The position numbers and the translations under genes were made by a program. Positions 8,401 to 16,518 of a stretch of DNA of 64,000 bases are shown piece after piece (position 1 is the first letter of the stretch; each line of letters begins with the position of its first letter). A model generated the notes under the pieces. It was not told the DNA's origin, did no database searches, and worked only from the letters and a program-made list of their open reading frames with translations. Origin of the DNA: Thermotoga sp. SG1 (lineage in GTDB: Bacteria; Thermotogota; Thermotogae; Thermotogales; Thermotogaceae); NCBI RefSeq assembly GCF_002865985.1, contig NZ_LNDD01000001.1, positions 359,004 to 423,003 on the forward strand. Reading direction: 5' to 3'.

Positions 8401-9230
8401 TTAGAGAACCTGTTGTGGCGGGTCTTTTTTATCCATCTCGTAGAGACGAATTGATCGAGCAGATAAGAATGTGCTTTTTCGACAGAAAGATAGGACCAGG
8501 CGAGCTGCCTGGTCCTGTTGAAAAGGATCTTCAGAATCCTGTCGGTCTTGTCTCTCCCCACGCAGGTTACATCTACAGTGGTCCAGTTGCGGCCTGGGGA
8601 TTTCTCGAAGTAGCAAGGCTTGGAAAGCCCTCACTTGTTGTCATAATCGGCCCGAACCACACAGGTCTTGGAAAGCCTGTGGGGATCTGGCCGGAAGGGT
8701 TCTGGGAGACTCCACTTGGAGGAGTTCCTGTGAACAAAGAAGCGGTAGAGATTCTGCTGAACAGTTCCAGATACGCAGAAGAGGACACTCTTTCACACCT
8801 TAGAGAACACTCCATCGAAGTCCAGCTTCCCTTCCTTCAGTTTGTCTTCGGTGATTTTTCCATAGTTCCAGTATGTCTGATGGATCAGAGTTCAACGGTC
8901 GCTGAAGATCTTGCCTTCGCCGTTCGTGAGTTGATGAAAAAGTTCAGTGATGTCTTGATAATAGCCTCCACCGATCTGAACCATTACGAGGATCAGAAGA
9001 CCACCCTGAAGAAAGACTTCCTCGTTGTAGAGGCGATAGAAAAGCGTGATCCCAGGTTACTTTATGAATACCTTGTGAAAGAGGACATAAGCATGTGTGG
9101 TTATGGAGGAGTTGCGGTTCTTCTGAACCTTGGCTTTTCCAGTGTCAGGATTTTGAAACACGCCACAAGTGGAGATGTGTCGGGAGACACGCTTGAGGTA
9201 GTGGGTTATCTCAGTGCGATCCTGTCGTGA
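8397..9230 (+). CDS. Memo/AmmeMemoRadiSam system protein B family
   Basis: A 277-residue protein of the MEMO1-like family, related to extradiol dioxygenase folds. Conserved elements are SPHAGYIYSG near residue 49, IIGPNHTG near 84, REHSIEVQLPFLQ near 137, STDLNHY near 192 and a late MCGYG. These include the histidines and aspartate that form the metal-type pocket in family structures. In many prokaryotes it is linked to an AMMECR1 protein and a radical SAM enzyme, but neither is here. ATG overlaps the secretin stop (ATGA), so it is translationally coupled to the secretion operon. Biochemical function is unproven. Confidence 0.9.
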   Translation: MIREPVVAGLFYPSRRDELIEQIRMCFFDRKIGPGELPGPVEKDLQNPVGLVSPHAGYIYSGPVAAWGFLEVARLGKPSLVVIIGPNHTGLGKPVGIWPEGFWETPLGGVPVNKEAVEILLNSSRYAEEDTLSHLREHSIEVQLPFLQFVFGDFSIVPVCLMDQSSTVAEDLAFAVRELMKKFSDVLIIASTDLNHYEDQKTTLKKDFLVVEAIEKRDPRLLYEYLVKEDISMCGYGGVAVLLNLGFSSVRILKHATSGDVSGDTLEVVGYLSAILS

Positions 9231-10632
9231 AAATTTCCTTTATTTCCTTTATTCTCAATATCTTTCCGACGGCAAAATATACTGCTATTCCAAGAAGTAC
9301 AAGAACAATGGTTCCTACTCTTCCTGGAAGAAATTCTTTTGCAAAAGATAGTGTTGTTCCCATAACGCTTGACGCAGCGATTATTTTGAGGATCTGCACG
9401 TCGAAAGATAACCTGGTTTTGAAAAACAAAAAGAAGAACCCTGCCATATAGGAGATACTGGTGGCAAGGGCAATGCCTTTTGCTCCCGTGGTGAGACCGA
9501 GAACGATGTCCAGTACGATGTTTATGAAAGAGACAAGCAGGGTGGCCTTGAAAGGAAATCTGACTTTTTTCTGGGCGTGGTGGGCACGTGAAAGGAGCTG
9601 AAAAAGTGAAACAAAACACAGTCCCACAGCGTACATCGAGAGGATTTCTGCCGCTCTCTTTGTGGCTTCTGTGGTGAATGCCCCGTATCCGAACAAAAGA
9701 GAGATGAGTCTTTCAGAGAGTACAAAAAGACCAACGGATGATGGAAGGGTGAGAAACAGGTTCTTCATGACGAAGTCTTTCAGATCTTTGTCGTAATCCT
9801 CCGTTTGGCTGAGTGTCGAGAGCGCAACGGTGGAGACGGCCACACCGAAGATACCCAGCGGAAGTTGATAAAGACGGCTGGAAAGCTGTATCAGTGAAAG
9901 GGATCCTGGATCCAGAAAAGAGGCCACGTTAACATCCACTATTGTTGTAACCTGAGAAACTGCCATAGTCAAAAAGGTGGCGAAAAAGAGCTTGTAAAAG
10001 TACGACAGACCTTTGAAGCTCGGTCTGTACTTGAATCCTTCTTTCCAAGGCAAAAGAACGATCAACCCTGCAAGGCCACCAAGCGTGAAGCCAGCGGCTG
10101 CCCATTTTACATCGCCGGTGAGACTGCCCAGTATCACACCAAGATTTGAGAACATCGGTGTCAAAGCGGGCAGAAAGTATCTGTGTGAAGAGTTGTGAAT
10201 CGAGTAAAAAACTGCCCAGACGAAAACGATGGTGATGAAGGGAGATGTTATTCGAAGAAGACTTGCTGCAAGTGACTTTGTGTTCTCTTCTGATCCTGTT
10301 GCGAAAAGAGTCACCATGAGATGGGGAAACACTTCGGAAAAGACGACTATCGCGACGGTAAAAAGCCCCAGAGATGTGAGAACAGCGGAGGCGAAGTTTT
10401 CTCTTTCTTTTCTGGTTTTCAGCTGGTTGTAGATCGGAAGAAAGGCAGAACTCATTGCTCCCTCGGCAAAGGTCCTTCTCAGAAAAAAAGGAAAAATGAT
10501 GGCGATGTAGTAGGCATCGAGGACAGATGAGGCACCGAAGGTTCCCGCGAGTATCATATCTCGAAGCAAGCCCGTGATCCTGGATAAGAAGGTTCCCAGC
10601 GAAAAAGAAAGAGTTTTTTTCAGATTGGACAC
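9211..10632 (-). CDS. murJ: MurJ/MviN lipid II flippase
   Basis: A polytopic MOP-superfamily protein that moves the peptidoglycan precursor lipid II across the cytoplasmic membrane. It shows the family's N-terminal LSRITGLLRDMILAGTFGAS, then DAYYIA and RRTFAEGAMSSAFLP, and about 13 hydrophobic segments. GTG 10632 is preferred to ATG 10668 because GGGAGG lies seven bases before it, giving 473 residues, a normal length. Its 3' end overlaps the convergent Memo gene by 20 bases. The start region is divergent from flgM. Confidence 0.93.
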   Translation of the reverse strand: MSNLKKTLSFSLGTFLSRITGLLRDMILAGTFGASSVLDAYYIAIIFPFFLRRTFAEGAMSSAFLPIYNQLKTRKERENFASAVLTSLGLFTVAIVVFSEVFPHLMVTLFATGSEENTKSLAASLLRITSPFITIVFVWAVFYSIHNSSHRYFLPALTPMFSNLGVILGSLTGDVKWAAAGFTLGGLAGLIVLLPWKEGFKYRPSFKGLSYFYKLFFATFLTMAVSQVTTIVDVNVASFLDPGSLSLIQLSSRLYQLPLGIFGVAVSTVALSTLSQTEDYDKDLKDFVMKNLFLTLPSSVGLFVLSERLISLLFGYGAFTTEATKRAAEILSMYAVGLCFVSLFQLLSRAHHAQKKVRFPFKATLLVSFINIVLDIVLGLTTGAKGIALATSISYMAGFFFLFFKTRLSFDVQILKIIAASSVMGTTLSFAKEFLPGRVGTIVLVLLGIAVYFAVGKILRIKEIKEIFTTGSH

Positions 10633-10648
10633 TTCGATTCCTCCCGGT

Positions 10649-10675
10649 TCAAATCTGAAGAGAATCAACCGATAA
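10649..10675 (+). promoter_or_regulatory. probable sigma-28 (FliA) flagellar promoter
   Basis: TCAAATCT (10649-10656), an 11-base spacer and ACCGATAA (10668-10675) fit the flagellar sigma-28 pattern TAAAGTTT-N11-GCCGATAA well in the -10. The site is about 23 bases before flgM, a typical FliA target. A sigma-A reading (TTCAAA 10648-10653, 17 bases, GATAAT 10671-10676) is also possible. Confidence 0.6.
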
Positions 10676-10676
10676 T

Positions 10677-10682
10677 ATTATA
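10677..10682 (-). promoter_or_regulatory. possible -10 element of murJ
   Basis: TATAAT on the minus strand 45 bases before the murJ GTG start. No good -35 lies upstream, so the assignment is weak. It would place divergent murJ and flgM promoters nearly back to back. Confidence 0.3.
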
Positions 10683-10697
10683 CGGAAGGGGGTGAAG

Positions 10698-10979
10698 ATG
10701 GTGATAGATAGCGTGAACGGGCCAAGGGAAGTGAATCCTCTTGAAGGAATAAAGGGACCTTCCGTAGAAAAATCAAGGGAGAAGAAAAAGAGCGAGCAGG
10801 GAGACAGAATCGAGCTTCGCCATACCTGGAGTGTGGAAGAACTCTCCAAAGAGGCAAAGAACATCTCCTCCGTGAGAGAAGAACTCGTAGAAGAGCTGAG
10901 AAGAGCCATAGAGAGTGGAAACTATTTCGTTGATACGGAAAGACTCGCTCGGAAGATACTGGAGGAATTGTCCGAATGA
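10698..10979 (+). CDS. flgM: FlgM anti-sigma-28 factor
   Basis: A 93-residue protein. The C-terminal half has the FlgM signature: a VREELVEELRRAIESGNY helix followed by VDTERLARKILEEL, the part that binds FliA and holds it until the hook-basal body is complete and FlgM is exported. The N-terminal half is charged and probably disordered. ATG 10698 follows GAAGGGGGTGAAG; GTG 10692 is inside the SD region. It overlaps flgN by ATGA and heads the flgMNKL-fliW operon behind a sigma-28-like promoter. Confidence 0.9.
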   Translation: MVIDSVNGPREVNPLEGIKGPSVEKSREKKKSEQGDRIELRHTWSVEELSKEAKNISSVREELVEELRRAIESGNYFVDTERLARKILEELSE

Positions 10980-11425
10980 AGAGAGAGAAATTGAAGAACG
11001 TTCTGACGAAAAAAATAGATCTTATGGAAAAACTTAGGGAGCTTCTACAAGAAAAGCTTGAGGCTATTGTAACGAAGGATTTCAAGAAGCTGGAAGGTGT
11101 TATCGGACGCATTGAGGAAATGTCTTTCCAGATGGAAATGGTCAACGAAGAATTAAAAGCTGCTCTGAATTTGCATAGTCAGGGATTGAAACTCGTTGAT
11201 CTTCTGGAGATGTACAAAGATGATGAAGAGATGATATTGATTTTGAAAGATTTCTTCGAATCCCTGAACAGGATCACGTTTGAAGTAGAAAAGTTGAAGC
11301 AGGCTATAGACTTTCACTTGAGATACATAGATCTTGTCTTCGGGCTTCAAAGAAACAGTGTCACGTACAGAAAAGATGGTTCATTCGATGAAGACGGTCC
11401 GTCCACTTTCCTTGGGAGGTCCTGA
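10976..11425 (+). CDS. flgN: FlgN-like flagellar export chaperone
   Basis: A 149-residue, mostly helical, highly charged protein with long coiled-coil stretches (about residues 1-75 and 85-125). It lies between flgM and flgK where FlgN, the chaperone for FlgK and FlgL, is expected. FlgN proteins diverge strongly, so the call rests on position, size and helical content. The tail is polar and probably disordered. It starts in an ATGA overlap with flgM and ends two bases before the flgK start. Confidence 0.75.
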   Translation: MKREKLKNVLTKKIDLMEKLRELLQEKLEAIVTKDFKKLEGVIGRIEEMSFQMEMVNEELKAALNLHSQGLKLVDLLEMYKDDEEMILILKDFFESLNRITFEVEKLKQAIDFHLRYIDLVFGLQRNSVTYRKDGSFDEDGPSTFLGRS

Positions 11426-11427
11426 AC

Positions 11428-14004
11428 ATGCCTGATATGTCCATGTTCGGCATCCTCAACACGGCACTCACCGGAATATACACTCACAAACTGGCGATGA
11501 ACGTGGTCGGACACAACATAGCGAACGCAAACACACCGGGATATTCCAGGCAGCGTCCCGTTATAGAGGCAACTCCTCCCATTCCTCTGACCACACTGAC
11601 CCAGCCCTCCATTCCTCTTCAAATGGGAACTGGCTCCAGGGTCAGAACGATAGTGAGATTGAGAGATGCGTTTCTCGATATCCAGTACAGACAGGTGAAC
11701 AACAGGTACAACTACTGGGATACCACACTGTCCAACCTACACTTCATAGAACAGCTTTTGTCAGAGCCGGGAGAGAACGGTATCAGAAGCCTTGTGGACA
11801 ACTTCTGGAACGCCTTTCAGGAAGTTATGTCTGATCCTTCCAACACCGCTTCCAAGGCAGAAGTCGTTTCAAGGGCACAACAGATGGTATCCCAGATGAA
11901 GGATCTCTACGGGAGGCTGGAACAACTCAGGGAAGACATAGACAATGAGATCGTGCAGAGGGTTTCTGAGATAAACCAGATGATAAAAAGACTTGCCGAT
12001 CTGAACAACAAGATTCGAATAGGAATGACTCTCAAGTCTCCTCCAAACGATCTTCTCGATGAAAGAGACAGGATCTTAGATGAACTGTCGGACCTTGTGA
12101 ATATAAACTACACGGAAGCGGAAGATGGGCAAATCACACTGAGAATAGGAAACCAGATCGTTCTGAATGGTTCCACTTATAACGAAGTTCGTGCACTAGA
12201 AAGGCCATATGGAAAAGGTTATCACGAGCTCTTTGTTGGTAACGCAAAGCTGATTCTCAGCGATGGAAAGTTGAAAGCACTCCTGGATCTGAGAGATTCA
12301 ACCATTGTGAAATACATGAGAAAGCTCGATGAATTTGTTCTTTTCACAACAGACGCGATCAATCTTATTCACAGGGATGGATTTGAAGCAGGTGGTGTAA
12401 CAACGAACCTTGATTTTTTCAAAAAGATCGAGTCCTTCTCAAATGATCCAGCGATATTCAGACTCAAAGGTAACAGAAAACTTGAGATGGGACCTTACCA
12501 TGTGGTCACGGGTGTTCATTCTGCAACCAGTGTTTCGGAAATAACTGGGAAAACCTTTACTTCCAGCGACCTGATTTTTTCCTTTGGAGGAGGAACGTCA
12601 TCAAACCTGGCTGTTACTCCTGGAATGACCATTGGTGATCTTGCTTTGTCTTGGAGTCTGCTTGGGACAACCTTGAACATTGGCCAGCACGCAGGAGGGT
12701 ACAGACTGTATCTGGAGGACACTTCTGGAGATCTCAGGAACAAGGTTTTCTTTTCTCTGGGAAATTCTCTTTCGAAGATGGGTTTTGAGACTGAGACAAG
12801 AGGTTTTCTCACCATAAAGGAATCTGATCTTTCTTCACTTTCCTCTGGTGTCTACAACGTGAACGTCGAGTACACACTCGAGGATGGATCGAAACAAACT
12901 GAAACGATCTCCATAGATCTCTCGTCCGGTGTGAACCTGTCGAACATCGCATCTTCCATAAATTCCTCCTCGCATTTGATGGCTCAGATCTACACTGATC
13001 CAGCCACGGGGGAAAACATGCTGGTGATCGTTCCTGATGAGCATCTGAACTTCGACCCATCGGCGGTGAACGTGTTGAGTGATGACAGTTTCTTCACAAA
13101 ATCGAATGCTTTCATCAGAAATTACGAAGTATTGAAGTACAAAGACACACTGGAGAATGTTTTCCACGGACAGACAGGTTTCGATCCCACCAGTGCTTTC
13201 ACAATTACGATAAACTCCACCGATATAGAGATCGATCCGGCTGTGGATACTCTGGAGACGATCGTTGAAAAGATCAATGAAAAAGGTACGGGAGTTCTTG
13301 CCGATCTCACACCTCACAACTCTTTTGTTCTCAGGGCCACCTCACTCTACGATTTCGATCTCAGGATGATGGAAATAAAGGGTCCACAAGGGTTTTTCGA
13401 AGCTCTAGGACTCATCGATCCAGACAACAATCCGACCACGTTCGACTGGACAAATTCTTATACACTGGTGTCGAAAAACGATAATTTTGATACACTGAGA
13501 GAAAGGTTTAAGGTGGCGGACATCTTGACTTTCGACAAGGCACCGCTCGACGAACCTCTGAACATAGTCAACCAGTTTGAGGTGAGTTCTTCGTTGTCGT
13601 CCAACCCGAACAATCTCGCTGTTGACATCGGCTACGCTCTTGAGAACTCCAACTGGAATGTGGTGGATATAAGCCCCACTGGAGCTGCCAATCCGAAACT
13701 TCTTGAGATGATCCAGAATCTCTATACCAGAAAGATGTTGTCAAATGGAAAGGAAAGTTTCTACGAATTCTTCGGAGGTGTTGTCGCGGAACTTGGTGTT
13801 GAGGCGGAAACCGCCAGTAGTTTGAAAACCAACACTGAGATTCTCAAGCAAGAGATAGACAACGAACGTGAAAGAGTAAAAGGAGTTTCCCTCGATGAAG
13901 AAATGGCAAACATGATAGAATACCAGCACGCTTTCAGCGCTGCCGCCAAGGTCATCAGTACAGTGGATGAAATGATACAGATCGTGATAAACATGGTGAG
14001 GTGA
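11428..14004 (+). CDS. flgK: FlgK, hook-filament junction protein 1
   Basis: An 858-residue hook-associated protein that forms the first junction zone between hook and filament. The N-terminus has the flagellar rod/hook signature (LNTALTGIYTHKLAMNVVGHNIANANTPGYS broken into its parts: alternate heptad helix, NIANANTPGYSRQRP). The C-terminus has SLDEEMANMIEYQHAFSAAAKVISTVDEM, which closes the D0 domain. It is much longer than the roughly 550 residues of enterobacterial FlgK because of a central region (about 330-740) of beta-rich domains. SD GGGAGG is eight bases before ATG. Confidence 0.93.
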   Translation: MPDMSMFGILNTALTGIYTHKLAMNVVGHNIANANTPGYSRQRPVIEATPPIPLTTLTQPSIPLQMGTGSRVRTIVRLRDAFLDIQYRQVNNRYNYWDTTLSNLHFIEQLLSEPGENGIRSLVDNFWNAFQEVMSDPSNTASKAEVVSRAQQMVSQMKDLYGRLEQLREDIDNEIVQRVSEINQMIKRLADLNNKIRIGMTLKSPPNDLLDERDRILDELSDLVNINYTEAEDGQITLRIGNQIVLNGSTYNEVRALERPYGKGYHELFVGNAKLILSDGKLKALLDLRDSTIVKYMRKLDEFVLFTTDAINLIHRDGFEAGGVTTNLDFFKKIESFSNDPAIFRLKGNRKLEMGPYHVVTGVHSATSVSEITGKTFTSSDLIFSFGGGTSSNLAVTPGMTIGDLALSWSLLGTTLNIGQHAGGYRLYLEDTSGDLRNKVFFSLGNSLSKMGFETETRGFLTIKESDLSSLSSGVYNVNVEYTLEDGSKQTETISIDLSSGVNLSNIASSINSSSHLMAQIYTDPATGENMLVIVPDEHLNFDPSAVNVLSDDSFFTKSNAFIRNYEVLKYKDTLENVFHGQTGFDPTSAFTITINSTDIEIDPAVDTLETIVEKINEKGTGVLADLTPHNSFVLRATSLYDFDLRMMEIKGPQGFFEALGLIDPDNNPTTFDWTNSYTLVSKNDNFDTLRERFKVADILTFDKAPLDEPLNIVNQFEVSSSLSSNPNNLAVDIGYALENSNWNVVDISPTGAANPKLLEMIQNLYTRKMLSNGKESFYEFFGGVVAELGVEAETASSLKTNTEILKQEIDNERERVKGVSLDEEMANMIEYQHAFSAAAKVISTVDEMIQIVINMVR

Positions 14005-14008
14005 TAAG

Positions 14009-14923
14009 ATGCGTGTAACGAACAAGATGATAAGCGACAGGGTGCTGTTCAATATACAGACGAGTTTGAAAAGAATCGCAAAGCTCCACGATCAGCTCTC
14101 TTCGGGTTACAAAGTGAGATATCCAAGTGATGATGCCGTTGTTGCCAAAAGGGCAAGCGACATCATGACAAGAAAGAGAGAACTCGAACAGTTTCAGAGG
14201 AACATAGATCATATTCAAACTTATGTGAATGCATACGACAGCGCTTTACAGACCGTTTCTGCTATTTCTCAGAGATTGAGAGAATTGCTCGTAAGGGCTG
14301 CGAATGGAACGCTTTCAAAAGCAGAGCGTGAGGCAATAGCAGAAGAAATCGACAAGATAAGGGACAATCTTGTTGAGATAGCAAATACCAGAATTGGGAA
14401 CGAGTACATCTTCTCTGGATACGACGTTTTTAGTGAGGCCGTGAGATATGAAAACAACTCCTGGAAAATAGTAACTTCTCCTTCTGCCAACAAGAGTCGT
14501 TCCGTGCTCGTTTTGGGTCACTCTATAGAGTACGGTGTCACAGCAAGTGAGATCTTCAAACTGAACGATGGAAGGAATATATTTCAGGTGCTGGATGAAG
14601 TGGCCGGCCTTCTGCGCTCAAACCTTGATGACAGTACAATATCTTCTCACATATCGAATGTTTCTTTGAAGGATCTTTCTTTATTTGAAGAGAACGTCAC
14701 AAAAGTAACGGGAAAGGTGGGTGGAGTGAGCAGATTCATAGAAATGGTTGAGGGAAGAATCGAAGATCTTGATTATTTCTTCACTGAGTACCTTTCCAAG
14801 GAAAGAGATGCCGATATAACAGAACTTGTAACGGATCTTGCGATGCAACAATCCGTCCTGGAAGCTGCCTTGAAATCGGCAAGCAGGGTTCTTCAGGCTA
14901 CTCTGGTGGATTTTGTGAGGTGA
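14009..14923 (+). CDS. flgL: FlgL, hook-filament junction protein 3
   Basis: A 304-residue flagellin-fold protein forming the second junction layer to which flagellin attaches. The N-terminal helix has RVTNKMISDRVLFNIQTSL...LSSGYKVRYPSDD, and the C-terminus has VTDLAMQQSVLEAALKSASRVLQATLVDFVR, both typical of FlgL. Length is normal. It starts four bases after flgK and is followed after four bases by fliW. Confidence 0.93.
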   Translation: MRVTNKMISDRVLFNIQTSLKRIAKLHDQLSSGYKVRYPSDDAVVAKRASDIMTRKRELEQFQRNIDHIQTYVNAYDSALQTVSAISQRLRELLVRAANGTLSKAEREAIAEEIDKIRDNLVEIANTRIGNEYIFSGYDVFSEAVRYENNSWKIVTSPSANKSRSVLVLGHSIEYGVTASEIFKLNDGRNIFQVLDEVAGLLRSNLDDSTISSHISNVSLKDLSLFEENVTKVTGKVGGVSRFIEMVEGRIEDLDYFFTEYLSKERDADITELVTDLAMQQSVLEAALKSASRVLQATLVDFVR

Positions 14924-14927
14924 TAAT

Positions 14928-15377
14928 GTGGTTTACAGTACAAAACTCGGAGAGATAGAAATAACCGATGACCAGATCTTTGTATTCGAGGAAGGAATAC
15001 CAGGTTTTGAGCACCTGAAAAAGTTCGCACTGATATTTCCAGAGGAGACCTTTCCCATAGGGTGGTTGCTTTCCCTGGAAGACAGCCATGTTGGCCTTCC
15101 CGTTGTGGATCCAAAGCTTGTAAGACCCGATTATGACCCTGTAGTACCGTCTGAAGACCTTGAGAAACTCGGGGTATCGAATCAAGATGAACTGCTTTTT
15201 TTCTGCGTTCTGACAATACCCCCTGGAAAACCAGAAGAGGCAACGATAAATCTCCGGGCTCCGATCATCATCCAACAGAAGACAAAGAAAGGGATGCAGG
15301 TGATACTGGAGAACTCAGATTATCATTTAAAACACCTTCTCTCTGAAGAGATGGAGCGGGCGAAATCTATGGTATGA
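14928..15377 (+). CDS. fliW: FliW flagellar assembly factor
   Basis: A 149-residue beta-rich protein that binds flagellin and, in many bacteria, sequesters CsrA to couple flagellin supply to translation. The N-terminal part contains EEGIPGFEHLKKFALI and a W-L-L-S-L-E-D segment; the C-terminus carries the family's NLRAPIIIQQKTKKGMQVIL block. GTG 14928 follows GAGGTGAT; the overlapping ATG 14926 is out of frame. A csrA gene often follows fliW but none is here; a B12 riboswitch follows instead. Confidence 0.92.
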   Translation: MVYSTKLGEIEITDDQIFVFEEGIPGFEHLKKFALIFPEETFPIGWLLSLEDSHVGLPVVDPKLVRPDYDPVVPSEDLEKLGVSNQDELLFFCVLTIPPGKPEEATINLRAPIIIQQKTKKGMQVILENSDYHLKHLLSEEMERAKSMV

Positions 15378-15395
15378 TTCTTTTGGAAAACCTCC

Positions 15396-15567
15396 CTCAC
15401 CGCGAGGTACCCTTTTGGGTTCAAAGGGGAAGCCGGTGAGAATCCGGCGCGGGGCCGCCACCGTGACCGGGGACGAAACCCGCACGGATGCCACTGGGGC
15501 TCTTGCCCTGGGAAGGCGCGGGGAGTAGGATGATCCGGAAGCCGGGAAACCCGCCCGCGGTGAAGGG
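15396..15567 (+). promoter_or_regulatory. cobalamin (adenosylcobalamin) riboswitch aptamer
   Basis: The stretch has the class hallmarks in order: an early GGTACCCTTTTGGGTTCAAA stem region, the AAGCCGGTGAGAATCCGGCGCGG arm in two halves, the B12 box ATGCCACTGGGG near 15487, GGGAAGGCGCGGGGAGTAGGATGATCCGG parts, and a closing AAGCCGGGAAACCCGCC. It lies directly before a BtuF-type gene, the usual target. Base pairing was read by eye, so the edges are approximate. Confidence 0.93.
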
Positions 15568-15569
15568 AA

Positions 15570-15610
15570 CCACCTTCCTCGGTGCCAGGAAGGTGGGAAT
15601 ATTTCGTTTT
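15570..15610 (+). terminator. riboswitch expression-platform terminator
   Basis: CCACCTTCCT (15570-15579) and AGGAAGGTGG (15587-15596) form a perfect 10-bp stem with a seven-base loop, followed by GAATATTTCGTTTT. It sits between the aptamer and the btuF SD and most likely terminates transcription when B12 is bound. Confidence 0.75.
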
Positions 15611-15624
15611 AGGGAGGGATGATC

Positions 15625-16518
15625 GTGCACAGGAAACTGAGTGTTCTTTTGTTCATTTTGGTGTCCATCCTCACACTTGCCGTGACTGTCGTTGACGACT
15701 CAGGAAGAGTGGTAGAATTCGCGACTGTTCCGGAAAGGGTGGTCAGCCTCTCTCCTGCCGCGACAAGGTTTCTGATCTTTCTGGGGCTGGAAGATAGAAT
15801 CGTCGGCGTGACAGATTACGACAGTTACGAAGCGGAAAGAGTCGGTGCGATGGTTCCGGTGAACGTCGAAAAAGTGGTGGCACTGAATCCGGATCTTGTC
15901 CTGATGTTCGGTGGGTTTCAACTTCCCGAGGTTGCAAAGCTTGAGAGGGTTGGACTGAAGGTTCTGGTGATCAACCCCACCTCGCTCGATGACATCATAA
16001 GGGACGTGGTGCTTCTTGGAACGATCTTCGGTGAGACAGAGCTTGCGGTTGAAAAAGCAGGTGAGTTGAAGAATAAAATGCTGGAAATAGGGAAGAAAGC
16101 CTACAACATTCCTCCCTTAAAACGTCCGAAGGTTCTGTATCTGATCTCCGCTCCAGGATCTGATGTGAAGGAAATATGGACCTGTGGAGAAGGGTCTTAC
16201 TTGGACGAGATCATTTCCCTCGCTGGTGGAATGAACATCGCCTCAGGCATTGCAGGTCCAAACGGCTGGCCACAGCTGTCGCTCGAATACGTTGTAGCGC
16301 AGAACCCTGATGTGATCATCGTGGGAGTCTATGTTCCGGGAACGGAGGACGAGGAGATAAAGAAGATCCTCGATTTTGATCCCTTCAGAGAGGTAAATGC
16401 CGTGAAAAACAAAAAAGTGTTCACTGTGGATGGCAACCTCGCCTCTCAGCCATCTCCAGATGTCTTCAAACTCCTCGACATTCTGTACAACTATTTCTAC
16501 GGAGGAAGCAACCGGTGA
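15625..16518 (+). CDS. btuF: periplasmic cobalamin/corrinoid-binding protein (BtuF type)
   Basis: A 297-residue secreted binding protein of the helical-backbone metal-receptor family: signal peptide HRKLSVLLFILVSILTLA, then VTVVDDSGRVVEF and PERVVSLSPAATRFLIFLGLEDRIVGVTDYD, and later GMNIASG...WPQLSLEYVVAQNPDVIIVG. Family members bind B12, haem or siderophores; the B12 riboswitch in front decides for corrinoid. GTG 15625 is preferred to ATG 15619 because AGGGAGGG (15611-15618) touches the ATG but is six bases from the GTG. GTGA overlap with the permease. Confidence 0.9.
   Translation: MHRKLSVLLFILVSILTLAVTVVDDSGRVVEFATVPERVVSLSPAATRFLIFLGLEDRIVGVTDYDSYEAERVGAMVPVNVEKVVALNPDLVLMFGGFQLPEVAKLERVGLKVLVINPTSLDDIIRDVVLLGTIFGETELAVEKAGELKNKMLEIGKKAYNIPPLKRPKVLYLISAPGSDVKEIWTCGEGSYLDEIISLAGGMNIASGIAGPNGWPQLSLEYVVAQNPDVIIVGVYVPGTEDEEIKKILDFDPFREVNAVKNKKVFTVDGNLASQPSPDVFKLLDILYNYFYGGSNR

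Noticed and set aside
15378-15618. open frame on - strand in the region before btuF
   Set aside because: The stretch is explained by the cobalamin riboswitch; GC-rich pairing creates an accidental frame.
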